From positions 2,847,520-2,888,011 of the forward strand of contig NW_009799104.1 of assembly GCF_000213175.1 (NCBI RefSeq): a DNA stretch of 40,492 nucleotides, in the 5' to 3' direction. Source of the DNA: Neurospora tetrasperma FGSC 2508. Lineage: Eukaryota; Ascomycota; Sordariomycetes; Sordariales; Sordariaceae. Shown here in pieces: positions 13,101 through 23,858 of the stretch. Position numbers and translations under genes: made by a program. Under the pieces are notes generated by a model. It was not told the origin of the DNA, searched no databases, and worked only from the letters and a program-made list of their open reading frames with translations. How positions within the stretch are numbered: the stretch's first letter is position 1; each line of letters begins with the position of its first letter.

Positions 13101-14313
13101 GTAAATATCTTCTTAGTAATAGAATTCTATTGTATATTTAATTCTTTAATATTCAAAGTACTATTAGACGTTATTCGAAGTTTAAAATAGTTTATAAGGG
13201 TATATATCGCCGTTCTAAAGGAAGAGGTTATTTTGAAGGAAATTCGCCGCCTTCAAAATAGTAACTTCTATTAGGAGTAAGCCTTCATTCTCTCCGTCCC
13301 TTCGTTTCTAAAGCCGGATTTTTATAATAGTTACCTCCTTATTTCTATCCTTCGCTACGTTTATTAATACTTTTTAATATAATATAATTATTAATATTAC
13401 TTTAGGGTACACTCTGGACTAATATATTTATAATATTTATAGTAATAAAGGCCTCCTTACTAAAGATTTCCGTAATTTATATATAGTTTTATTAATATTA
13501 ATTATATACAAATTTATTAGAAATAATTTTATAGTCTTTAAATATTAATATTTTAATAGCTATTTTAATTATTAAACTTAATTTCTTCCGACCTAGAATT
13601 ATCGCTACAGCCGTCTTTGTATTTTCGTTCAAATAATTTATAAATTCGGCGGTAATAGTTATTCCTTTAATAGTAAATTACTATTTAAAATTAGAAGGGA
13701 TAAATGTTTTAGTAATAGTAGTAGATAATTATTAGAAGGTAATACTAATTTTATTTAGGATAGCTTTTGTTATAATATTGGCCTATTATTTCGATACCTT
13801 TTAGGTACCTTTCTTAATTTCCTTTAAAATATCTTTCTTTAAATTATTAAAATCCTTTTTAATAATGAATTAATTAGTTCTAACCTTATTAGCCTTGGGT
13901 CGCGTAGACCTACTTTTTCCGATACGAGCCTGCGCGAATTCGAAAAATAATTTTTAAATTTAATGTCGGTCCTCGGTCGAAATAATCTTATAGTCTATAA
14001 ATTTATTCGTTTTAATAATGAACTTTTTTAATATTTTATTATTTTCCTCCGTTTTGTCCGAAGTTTTTACAATAAATATAACTTCGGGGTCGTTACATAT
14101 AGAAATTTTTACGAACGGGTTATAGATACTATTTTCGAGCCTACGAGTACCGTTATTTATAGTTATTAGTAACGATAATATAATACTATCGCTACATTCG
14201 TCGTAGGATATCGTAAGGGATGTAAATAATCCTCCTAAGTCGATTTCCGTTATTAGTTTTTGTTTTAGAGCACTCCTCGACTAGAAATCAGCGTTTCCGG
14301 TTTCGGCGTCGTT

Positions 14314-14865
14314 TTTTGAAGGACCTAAATATAAGGAATAGACTTTTGAAAAGTTTATTAATTACATTTAAATAGGCAATAATACTCATTAGTACTACTA
14401 TATTAAGTAGAAGATTAGGAATCCTACTTAGGAACCTATTACTAATATTATTAATTACGAATACTATTTCCAATAGTTCTATTGCGAAAACCTAAATAAG
14501 TTAATACCGCCGGGAGTTTAAAAAGTCCTCCAGCGCTTCGCTTCCGATTCCCTAATTGCCCCTAGCCTTCTAGAACCCCCGGCTACTCCTATACCGGAAC
14601 CCCTGTATCGCCGCTCTAAGTACTTCTCATAAGAAATAGCCTCTATAACTAATATAAAGCTACTCCCAAATATGGTAATAACAAAGCTATTAATATAACA
14701 GTTAATAAGGACGTAGAGGATAACTATATTCAATATTTAATAAAATTAAATAATAGTTAATAGATATATAGTCCGGGAAGATGCCCCTCATACAATTAGT
14801 AGATTACAATTATTTTAAATAAGGATCTATTATTATATATATATATATATTTTTCAATTCTACAA
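14314..14865. other. Unassigned degenerate repeat DNA
   Basis: This stretch lies between the 5' end of LINE copy B and the LTR-like relics. Two short - strand open frames (14,288-14,473 and 14,518-14,733) occur. The second ends in a basic stretch (YEKYLERRYRGSGIGVAGG) in less mutated sequence. I do not recognise a family; it is probably another transposon fragment. Confidence 0.4.
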
Positions 14866-15100
14866 ACTTCTTTTGAGGAGGGATAATATTATAGAGCTAG
14901 CCTATAATATAGTTATACTACACGCCTTTATTCTAGAACTATTAACGGCTCTAGTTATGTACAATCCCACGTATGTATACGCGTACGGACTGGCCCAATC
15001 TAGGCTCTCGCCTATATAGCTAGTCCTCTACACACACTTTCCCTTCTCCTCCCTCGTACAACAATGTATATCCTACCTTACCCCCAACGGTGCCCTTATG
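14866..15100 (+). repeat. LTR-like relic 1
   Basis: Landmarks match the LTR at 8,520-8,900 in order: GAGGAGGGATAATATTA, a GCTAGCCTATA block, CTCGCCTATATAGCTAG, then TTTCCCTTCTCCTCCC followed by TACAACAATG. It retains some CA steps (ACACACAC at ~15,031), so it is less mutated than the gypsy body. It is probably a solo LTR; the ends are approximate. Confidence 0.4.
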
Positions 15101-15107
15101 CCCCGTG

Positions 15108-15425
15108 ATAGTAGGGAAGTATCATAAAGTTAGCCTATATATCTTATATTTAATACTAGCGTATAGTAGCTTCTTAAACCTTTATTATTATAATTTTTAC
15201 TAGCGTATTATCGGTAGTTGATTAATTAGAGAGCGCTACCTACCGCGGGTTTATAAACCCGCCAACGGCCGTCCTTATAAGGCTAGTCTTCCGGGCACTC
15301 GGCTACACTTCTCTTCCTTTCTCCTTTATACAATTATACATATTTATATCTACCATCTACCCTTTGCCTATAATACTTAGCCTTGCCTTTAAATTCCCTA
15401 TCCTATACCCTTGTAGAAACTGTAT
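15108..15425 (+). repeat. LTR-like relic 2
   Basis: This repeats the layout of relic 1: GTAGGGAAGTATCATAAAG, a GTTAGCCTATATA block, CTTATAAGGCTAGTC, then TTCTCTTCCTTTCTCC followed by TATACAATTA. It lies head to tail with relic 1, so the pair may be an LTR array or nested solo LTRs. The ends are approximate. Confidence 0.4.
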
Positions 15426-15987
15426 TCGTACGGGGGATAAAAAATAAAACTTAACTATATCTTTTTATATTTTGAAAACCTTAATAGAAGGTAGTAAAGT
15501 ATATTATATTTTTTCATCGTTCCCTCTATTGACTATAGCTTTTATAAGAGTTGTAGGTGCTTTGTAGCTTAAAGAAATTTAGAAAAAAGAAAGTAAATTA
15601 TTAATAATAATAAAAGAAGTTTTTAGTATAAAAATCTAAAAAGTAAGATTTAAGTTATATTTAGAATTATAACATTCAAATTTATTTCTACAAATCCGTA
15701 ATAAATCGAAGAGTAATCAAATACTACTCGCAACCCTTTATATTAAAGTCTAATTAAGTTATAGCTAGGAGAGTAAAAGTAGATCCCTGTATAAAAATAG
15801 AGTTTTATCTTTATATCAATAGAAGTTTTTTTATATTAATAGTCTCTATTTATTATTATATTAATCTTAGTTACAGTTTAATTACTTTATATATAAGTGT
15901 ATAAATAGGTTAATAGTATAATAGTTTTCTCCACTTAGTAAGAGAATAATATAAATCATAAATTGACTGTTATAAAGCAACTTTCGA
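15426..15987. other. AT-rich spacer, nothing recognised
   Basis: The sequence is AT-rich but not strongly RIP-like (TG and CA steps return). I see no gene or domain. Confidence 0.5.
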
Positions 15988-16082
15988 GCTCGGGTGACGC
16001 AGTGGTTAGCGTGTTGCTCTTATACTTGTGTTTCAGGATACTTGTTATGCAAAGGTCGCGGGTTCAAGTCCCGCCTCGAGCA
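15988..16082 (+). tRNA. tRNA-Ile (anticodon UAU), with intron
   Basis: The gene folds into a full cloverleaf. The acceptor GCTCGGG pairs with CTCGAGC with one G-T pair, and the discriminator is A (CCA is not encoded). The D arm is ACGC/GCGT. The anticodon stem is TTGCT/TGCAA with a T-T closing mismatch. The loop starts CT followed by TAT (16,021-16,023), so it reads AUA codons. The T arm is GCGGG/CCCGC with loop TTCAAGT. A 22-nt intron (16,025-16,046) lies at the canonical place, one base after the anticodon. The B box GGTTCAAGTCC is at 16,061-16,071. A T9 run follows as the Pol III stop. Confidence 0.93.
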
Positions 16083-16084
16083 GC

Positions 16085-16093
16085 TTTTTTTTT
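16085..16093 (+). terminator. RNA polymerase III terminator of the tRNA gene
   Basis: A run of nine T residues begins three bases after the discriminator base of the tRNA, as expected for Pol III termination. Confidence 0.85.
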
Positions 16094-16528
16094 ATTCAAT
16101 TTGAGACTAAAAGTTGATTATCACAAATTTATTTTCTAAAAATATAACATTCTTTAGCAAATATTAGTAGAGAATAAACCTTATATAATACATTAATACT
16201 AATTCAATAATCTACAATATAATATTATATTTATATTCTTTTCTCCTATACTAACTATCTTTCCTTATGAGTCTCTTCTTATACAAGCTCGACGCTGTGT
16301 AGAGACTTGCTATTATAGTTAATTCTAAGCGTATAATATGTTTCTTACAAAAGACAGGTTTAGTTGGACCCACGGGTTCTTTTCTTGAAATATATATTGA
16401 TTCATTGATAGAACAATATTGTGTCCCTGAGCTACTCCCGTCGCTGTTTGCTTTCACTTACAGTATACACGCACTAAAAGAGAAACTAAGGGAGAGACGA
16501 AGATGACATGGTGATATCCAGCACGTCC
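16094..16528. other. AT-rich to normal transition, 3' flank of the PKS
   Basis: AT-rich sequence to about 16,250 passes into mixed composition. A - strand open frame of 68 codons (16,251-16,457) shows no known domain. The PKS 3' UTR should lie at the right end; no clear polyadenylation signal stands out. Confidence 0.4.
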
Positions 16529-19500
16529 CTATCCTTGGAATGAGACGATCTTAGACTTTGCACATACCGCCTTTGCCAATGTTTGAATCGACCCGCTTGA
16601 TAGAAGCTCCAGCACCTGAAGATTCGCTTCAAAGTCACGGGTAATGAAGTTGCGAATCTCGATAGCAACCAAAGAATCAAGGGGAAAGTGTGAGAGAGAT
16701 CGTGTGATATCCACGTCCTCCGCATCAAGCATTAACACAGATGAAATCTTCTCTACCAGTCCTTTGCAGACGACGTCTTCGGCCTCGGTGAGTGATTTGG
16801 CATTCTTCAAAGTTGCACTGAACGACACAACCATGTTCAATGATGCATTCCTTGCAGCCTCATCCTCTGCTGCCATGCGCATGGCCTTGAATTTTGCATC
16901 ATCGGTCCAGAACGGTCGCATTGTCGAGGTCATACGCATGCCGGTAATCGTATGATTGTTGCAGGCCAACGTGAGCTTTCCAGTAATGGCGGCATGCAAC
17001 AGGGCGAGGACTTCTGCCTCGCATATCGTATCGCTACCAAGATTCCGGGCTACCTCAGCAGCCTTTTCCGGGTCTTCAGCCAGATAGCCGGAGTCGGAAA
17101 CAGCGGTGAGGTCAAGAGATGACGCGGGAAGACCATGGGCAAGCCGGTACTGAACCAAAGAATTCAGAAAGCAGTTTGCGGCACTATATGCCGCTTGCCC
17201 ACGGTTCCCCACGGCACCAGCTGCGGAAGAAATGGCCACGAAGAAGTCAAGTGGCGAGGTCAACAATGCACGGTGAAAGTTCCAACCACCTTGAACTTTA
17301 CCCTTGATGACTTCGGTATAGTCAGTCCATGTCATTTTCTCGAAGAGAACGTCCTACAGAGAAACGTTAGCTGTAACCATAATCAGCTGCATGCTAAGCG
17401 AAGCGTTCACTGGACTTACGTGTAATACCATCGTGCCGAGCACAATACCTCTAATAGGGGGTAGCCCCTGCAGCCCAGTTCGAATGAGCTCGTCTACTTC
17501 AGTCTCGTTGACCACATTGCAGCGGCGGACATGAACGCTCACTCCCAGCATAGAGAGGTCTTCGGCAAGTTCCTTGACCTTGCCGGTAACGGAAGCGCTT
17601 CTCGAAACAAGAACGATGTTTTGCGCCCCCTTTCCTGCCATCCATCGCGCAATACTCCTTCCGAGACCACCGGTGCCGCCAACCAAGATATATGTTGCAT
17701 CGGCATGAAGGAGGTCCTTTAACCGACGTGATGGCGGGGCCTGTGACCTAGAGTCAGCACTGACGTGATAGAAAGGAGGTGCAGTGTGGCCCTGAAGGAC
17801 TTACCTTGACAAAATCAGACCCACTTAGAGCCACCACTGCCTTGCCCATAGTAGAGCCGCTTTGTTGCATCTTCAATGCACCCTCAATATCCGAAACTGG
17901 AAAGACAGATAGCGGGCTCGCCGACCGAACCTTTCCATATCTGAGAAGTCGGGCAACATCGGCAAACACGCGTTTGAGAACCTTTGGCCGTTCGGCCAAC
18001 AGAGCAAAGATGTCAACAGAAACAAAGCTAGCGTTTCTCTTGGCAGCGGATACTTCGATTCGAGACTTTGAGGCAGCGTCCCGCTTGCCTATATCCACGA
18101 GCCGTCCAAACTTGCCGAGAGATTCCCAGGATTCCCGTAGACCATCGCCAACCAGCGAATTGAGGATAACATCTACCCCCTTGCCATATGTAGCACGGCG
18201 AATAGTAGGCCCAAAGCTAGTGTCGCGACTGTACAAGACATGATCGGAAGGAAGACCGAACTCATTGATGAGCAGCTCCTTCTTCTCAGCGCTCCCAACC
18301 GTTGCGAAAATCTCAGCTCCAATCATCTGAGCGAGGCAAATGGCTGCTTGACCGACGGCCCCTGCTGCTTGGTGAATGAGAACTGTTTCTCCCTCAGCCA
18401 AGCGCCCGACATCAACCAGGCTGTAGTATGCAACGCAGTATCCAAGGGGCAATGTGGCAGCTGCTTCAAAGGAGATGTGTCCTGGGACCTTGATTGCTAA
18501 GCTTGCAGTTGCCCTCGTTCGTGTCGCAAAAGCGCCTTGCGTGAGCGCTGCAACGCGATCGCCAACCTTGAAAGCGGAGATACTGCTCCCAACAGCGACG
18601 ACAATCCCGCTTGCTTCAGCACCCGACATGGTGATGGGAATTTGGCCCTTTGCAGCCATGGCGTCCCGGAAACTCAAGCCGACAGCCTTAACCTCAATCT
18701 CAAGTTGATCAATTGCTAGTGGCACTTCCAGTGAGTGATCGTCGACGAAGTGAAGTGTATGTAAAGCACCGGGCGCAGATATCTCTAGCCTCAGAAGTCG
18801 GCCGTTGTCACCAAAAGCGGTTGGCTCTAAGGCTCTTGGATTTGTCAAGGTTTGCACTTCTTGGTCAGTTTCTCTGTCATGAGTGATACGCGGAGTGAAA
18901 AGCGATCCTTTCCTCTCCATGAACTCCAGTTCACTCATCGACGAAGAAGTAGACCCAAAAGCCATCTTGAAGACGCAAAAAACCATCTCTGCGGCCTTGG
19001 CTTCCGAGAGGGGAGAGGCCGCATCGAGATCCAGTGTAGCAAACCGAAGTGCAGTTTCCGAACGGATGGACCTGCTCAGACCGGTAACCATATATGCTTC
19101 CGGTTCGGTGCACTTGTCGTAAGCTCCCTTGACTACCCACAGAATGGCTTCAACCCCGGTCAAAAGCTTTTGTAAGCTAGAGAACTGCGATGGCGAAAGG
19201 GTGGCCAGGAGAGGACGAAGCAACTCATTTAGGAAGATGCAAGTCTTTCCTTTTGCATCAACTGTGTCAAGCTTACCGACTTCAGGTAATCTCCCCGTGG
19301 CTTGCTCAAGTGCGTTCGCCAACCTCAGAGCGACAAGCAACTGAAAGTTTGAATCCTCGTGAATGATCACAATTTGGGCACCGACAGGGAGCTGGTTTCT
19401 CATATGTTCAGGCTCCAAAATGTGTTCCCATTCAAGTTTGTAGCAGAGGTCACGGGGAGTGTTGTTTTTCTCTCGAGTATCATCGTTCAGCACAGGAGAG

Positions 19501-22500
19501 ACTGTCAAGCCATCGATTGCGATTATGTTCTCCAGAGAACCCGCGGGGGCTGCAACCATGTGAACCTTGAACGGCCGATGAATGCCAGGATAGACCTCGC
19601 CCTTGCAAATGGCGCGCAGCGTATTTCCTGGCTCGTTTGCCAGCTGGGTTATCCTTCGAGATATGGTCACGTACTCAATCGCGGACGGTAGGTAAATTGT
19701 GTCAACTTGCCGGCTTCCGGCCCCAAGTACCGGCCAGTACATGCCAATGAGCGACTCGAGAAATGCGGGCTGTATCACGGCTTCGGTCAGGTACCCACCC
19801 GGCATTTCTTTGGCGACATCCGGAGCAACAAGATCTCCTGTTGACTGTGTATCGCACACGTTGATATTGTCGAGACCTTGAAAGGTAGGCCCGTACACAA
19901 CCCCAAGCTTGTTGAGGGTCTCGTACATATGCTGGGGATCGATCGAGGCCCATTGTGCGTTGTCGATGGTGGGGGCGACAGAATGTAGGTGGTCTTCAAA
20001 GCCATCATCAGTCTGTGGGCCCTGTACCACATCATTGTCTGTGATTTTCACCGTCGCGATCAAACCGACGCAATGTTCTGTCCAACCTTGGCCAGAAGAC
20101 CATGAGCAAACCCTGAACTCATCCCACGTCTCGGATGAAACAAAGATACCCTCCTGGTGCGGACGGAGACTGATTGTAACCTCGATGTCGTTGTCTGGTA
20201 TCGCTAGGGGCTTTTTTATGGCAATATCTCTCATCTGAAACCTATCGAATGAGCAGTGTCTGCTTTTCGCCCTCTGGAAGGCGGCCTCCATAGCCATCGC
20301 AAGAAATGCGGATATGGGATATATGATCAAGGATTGAATTTTGTGATGGCGCAGCCAGGGTAGGTCGTCCAGGCGAACGATGTTGCGCCATGTGGGCTCT
20401 AAATCGCTCGAGTAGCTGGCCAAGGTACCGATAATGTCGCTCCTTGAACCAACCGCGTTCTTATGCATATCTGTCATACGAGATTCTTGCCAATACCTGG
20501 TTGAATGGTTCCAGGGATACTGTGGTAAATCTGTCAGCAGCGTTGGTGGTTTGGTTGTCTTTGGGAAATTGACGGCACCAAAATCAAGGTTTGCCCCTCT
20601 GGTGAACAACTGTGCAGCAAGTTCCAGAGCGGTCTCGACGGCGTTTCGTTTTCTAACAAGAACAGAAGCATATGGAATTTTTGGTGCACTTCCACCGACC
20701 TCTTTGAGTACCTGCTTGATAGGTCCTTGAAGCCCGGAATGGGGGCCGAGCTCGACAAGCATGTTGACCCCGTGCTTATGCTCGCCGACCGGCGCAAGCA
20801 TGCTCTGCAACGCCTCACTGAAACGTACAGGACAAGTCAAGTTGTCAACCCAGTAGTTAGGCTGCAAATTGGTACTGTCAACAGGATGGCCATACAGAGA
20901 AGAGTGAAACTGCACGTCAGTTCGAGCTGGCGGCTGAAGGTTGGCGATGGAAGCACGGTAATCCTTGGCGACCAAGTTCATGTGGTGGGAATGGTAAGCG
21001 ACATCGACGACCAGACGCCTGTTGAACAGCTGCCTCTTCTCGCAAATCCTCTCCAATTCGGCCAAGGCAGGTTCATCGCCGGAAATAGTTAGACTGGAAG
21101 GACTGTTGTAGCAAGCAATCCGGACTTCCTTCGCTTGTAGTCCTTCGATAAGGGTTGTGAATTCCTTCTTACTTCCTCCAACCGCCATCATGCGACCCTG
21201 AAGCTCAGGGTACTTCGTTTTGAGGATAGGAATCAGTCTACCTCGATGATAGGCAATTGCCATGGCAGATTCAAAGTCAATGATGCCCGCAGCATATGCA
21301 GCAGCGATCTCACCACTCGAGTGGCCTGCAACAGCAGTTGGCCGCAGGCCCCAGCCTCGTAGCAAGTTAACAAGTGCTAGTTGTACCGAAGTACATGATG
21401 GTTGGCTAATGTGTGCCTCACTGATCCTGCTGGTTTTGGCATCTTTTCCGAGTTCCTCTGCCAGAGTATTGATTGTGTTAGTGATATCCTGCCATATGTC
21501 TTTTTGGGACCTTGTGTTGGCGACCCATGCTTACCAAGAAGTGACCATTCCGCTCCAAGAGCGATTAAACAGGCATCGGCCTGCAAAATACTCGCACTGA
21601 ACGTTGGATATTGCTCGTACAATTCCCGACCCATGGCATACCATTGAGCACCCTGACCGGTAAAAATAAAACCAAGTCTAAGAGGCTCGGTTTCTTTACC
21701 GGTTATCGCCTTTTCTCCATTGATAGCTTCGATTAACTCAAATGAGTTGATAGCGGGAATGGCAGCTCTCCATTGCAGGAGGGACCGCCGCTGCCCAAGC
21801 GTGTAAGCCAGGTTGCTGGTTAGATCTACTTGGAAGATCTCGGGCCTCTGCTCAAGGTAGACCACGATATTCTTCATCTGTTGCGAAAGGCCGGCCTTGT
21901 CATGAGCCGTGGCGACGTAAAGCTTGCGGCCCAGCCCTGACTTATCCGAAGCCATGAGGGTGTCATCATGGGAGGACCCCGAAGTTCTGGAACGCAGGAA
22001 TGGTGCGGCTGTCAGTACAACATGGCCATTTGTGCCACCAAAACCAAAATTATTGACACTGATGTACTTTTTGCCGCGCGGCCACGGCCTTTGGGTCACC
22101 GGGATCTCTAAATTCCATTCTTTCCAGGGGATCCTCGGGTTTGGCTGCTTGAAATCATGGTTTGGAAGGATGAAGCCACGCTCAAGCATAAGGGCTGCTT
22201 TAATGACACCGGCAATACCTGGAGACGGAGAAGCAGGAACAAATTAGTATTGAATACGGCAGCTAATGTTTAAGGGTAGCGTAGTAATGACATACCGGAG
22301 GCCCCTTCCAGATGGCCAATGTTGGATTTCACAGAGCCGATCCATAGAGGGTTGCGTGGGCTTCTTTCTTGACCCAAAACATTGTGAATGGCAGTGGCTT
22401 CGATGGGATCACCAACCCTAGTGCCAGTTCCATGGGCCTCGACGAAGCCGCACAAATTCGGGTCGAGGCCAGCCCTGCCATATACTTTGCGTATGAGGTC

Positions 22501-23858
22501 CTCTTCAGATTGATAATGGGGGGTCAGTTTCTCATCCAAGTCAGATCAATTATCGTGGCTCTGGGTGCTGACTGACCTTGCGCTGGCCCATGTGGCACAG
22601 TGATGCCGGGCGTCTTGCCATCTTGGTTGAGACCAGTTGCGGCAATGACTGCCCTGATGGGATCCTTGTCCTTTATGGCTTGGTCCAGTGGCTTCAGGAC
22701 AATCATGCCACAGCCCTCTCCACGGCCAAACCCCGTGCCTCGATTGTCAAAAGAAAATGAACGGCCGGCATCCGAGAGCAGTCTGTGACCGTGATGGTCA
22801 GAACATTGGAACGATCAGATGCAACCGATAAGGCGACACTACGATAGCAGGGGACGCCTTGCTGGTTGTATTAGACTCACCTGCAAGTCGAAAAGGAGAT
22901 CCAGAACTCGGGAAGCATGTTGAGGTGACAGCCGCCGACCAAAGCGGCGCTAGATTCACCGGTTCGCAAGCTCTGGCAAGCCAGGTGTATGGCTACCATG
23001 CTAGAGGAGCATGCTGTATCGGCCGTGAAACTGGGGCCTCGTAGGTCGAAGAAGTGCGATATGCGGTTGGACTGCATGGCATATGCACAACCTTTTCAAG
23101 CCAATGTACAAAGCAGAGTGTCAGCCTTGCAAGGTCGTTGACGTCACTACCAGGTGTAGTTTCGATGGAGGGAACTAAAGAGACTTACCGGTTGCCTGGT
23201 GCATAGGTATGGTATCTGGGTCTCTGAAGAGATGAGATTCGTACTCGGGAAAGGAACCGCCGACAAAAACGCCAACGTCCTTTCCGGCAATGGTATGCTT
23301 TGGTATGCCAGCATTTTCGAGGGCTTCAAAGGTGCATTCGAGAAGAAGACGCTGCTGGGGATCCATGGAAATGGCCTCCTTTTCAGTCAAACCAAAGAAT
23401 GGAGCATCAAAGGCAGCCGGGTCAACATTCAAGAAGTTGCCGCCGACGGGATTCAGAGTGCCGCCTTTGCCCTGGTTGGGATGATGGAAGCGGGCACTGT
23501 TGAATCTCTGCTTAGGAGTTTCGGACCAGCCAGACCGGGCCCTAGTGCAGAGCTCCCAGAATTCGGCCGGAGTAGAGACATTGCCAGGCATCCGACAGGC
23601 CATCCCAACAATGGCTATGGGCATATCGTGAACATGGCCGGGGGGAGGGAGAGGGGAACTCAAGCCGATCCCAGGTTCGGCAGTCCAGCTGCCATGGTCA
23701 TTCCCTACGGCTGCCGAGAGGGCGTATTCGCCATGATCATGGCCGTTGTTGCTGATGATGTTATGGCTGTCACCGTTACGCACGTGAAAGTAACTGTTCC
23801 AGCTGTCGCCAGAAGGACTGGCGGTTGAGCTATCCGGCGTCACAGCAATGGGCGCCAT
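16529..23858 (-). CDS. Highly reducing polyketide synthase, KS-AT-DH-ER-KR-ACP
   Basis: This iterative type I fungal PKS would build a reduced polyketide from malonyl-CoA in the cytosol. I place eight exons: 23858-23189, 23091-22881, 22782-22577, 22502-22296, 22218-21535, 21457-17805, 17740-17420 and 17353-16529. Together they give 6,777 nt, or 2,258 aa, with one open frame. KS (~79-500): TACSSS with Cys251, EAHGTGT His386, SNIGH His426. AT (~612-930): GHSSG Ser706, YHSHHM. DH (~1000-1310): His1031 in RHHK, but Glu1227 stands where the catalytic Asp is expected. A non-catalytic linker (structural KR half) leads to ER (~1545-1870, [11 protein letters not shown]). KR (~1890-2080): GGTGGLG, YSAAN Tyr2040. 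ACP: FPLDSL Ser2211. No C-methyltransferase fits between DH and ER, and there is no thioesterase or reductase end. The start ATG is the first before the KS and gives a ~78-residue leader. The product is unknown. Confidence 0.93.

Larger units (their letters stand above)
9090..14313 (-). mobile_element. Tad1-like LINE relic, copy B (ORF1 + RT), interrupted
   Basis: Read on the - strand, the 5' part (14,313 to ~12,215) is the ORF1-like repeat shared with copy A. Farther on, RT landmarks appear in the correct order. A KTPGVN-type start of the finger region (canonical KAPGxDG) is at ~11,165-11,180. An LLPILFILF segment (canonical SPILFLLY) lies at ~10,565-10,610. A degenerate VDD-box tract followed by TEENCRTL is at ~10,450-10,530. 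Stops occur throughout. A 523-bp non-RIP insertion splits the element at 9,664-10,186, on the 3' side of the RT active site. The endonuclease and RNase H parts could not be identified with confidence, and the 3' end at ~9,090 is approximate. Confidence 0.65.
1..15920. repeat. RIP-mutated, AT-rich transposon block
   Basis: The whole stretch is dominated by TA steps and is very poor in CA and TG, while CG dinucleotides remain common. That is the pattern left by repeat-induced point mutation acting on CpA, and it differs from CpG deamination. Every frame is riddled with TAA/TAG stops; the longest open frames (such as the one at 3132-3392) are short and carry no recognisable domain. Recognisable relics of gypsy and LINE elements are listed separately. 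The first ~900 bases hold no identifiable element. Conversion to normal-composition, gene-bearing DNA is complete by about 16,480. Confidence 0.9.

Noticed and set aside
16251-16457. 68-codon - strand frame between tRNA and PKS
   Set aside because: No domain, no splice connection to the PKS, and it lies in the AT-rich border.
21458-21534. Apparent frameshift in the AT domain
   Set aside because: Explained by a 77-nt intron with GTAAGC, a CTAAC branch site and a CAG acceptor; splicing gives [12 protein letters not shown], as expected.
22504-22560. Apparent coding continuity or frameshift in the KS between GPAQ and EDLIRKVYG
   Set aside because: A 74-nt intron (22,503-22,576) with GTCAGT and an AAG acceptor restores the frame exactly, so there is no frameshift.
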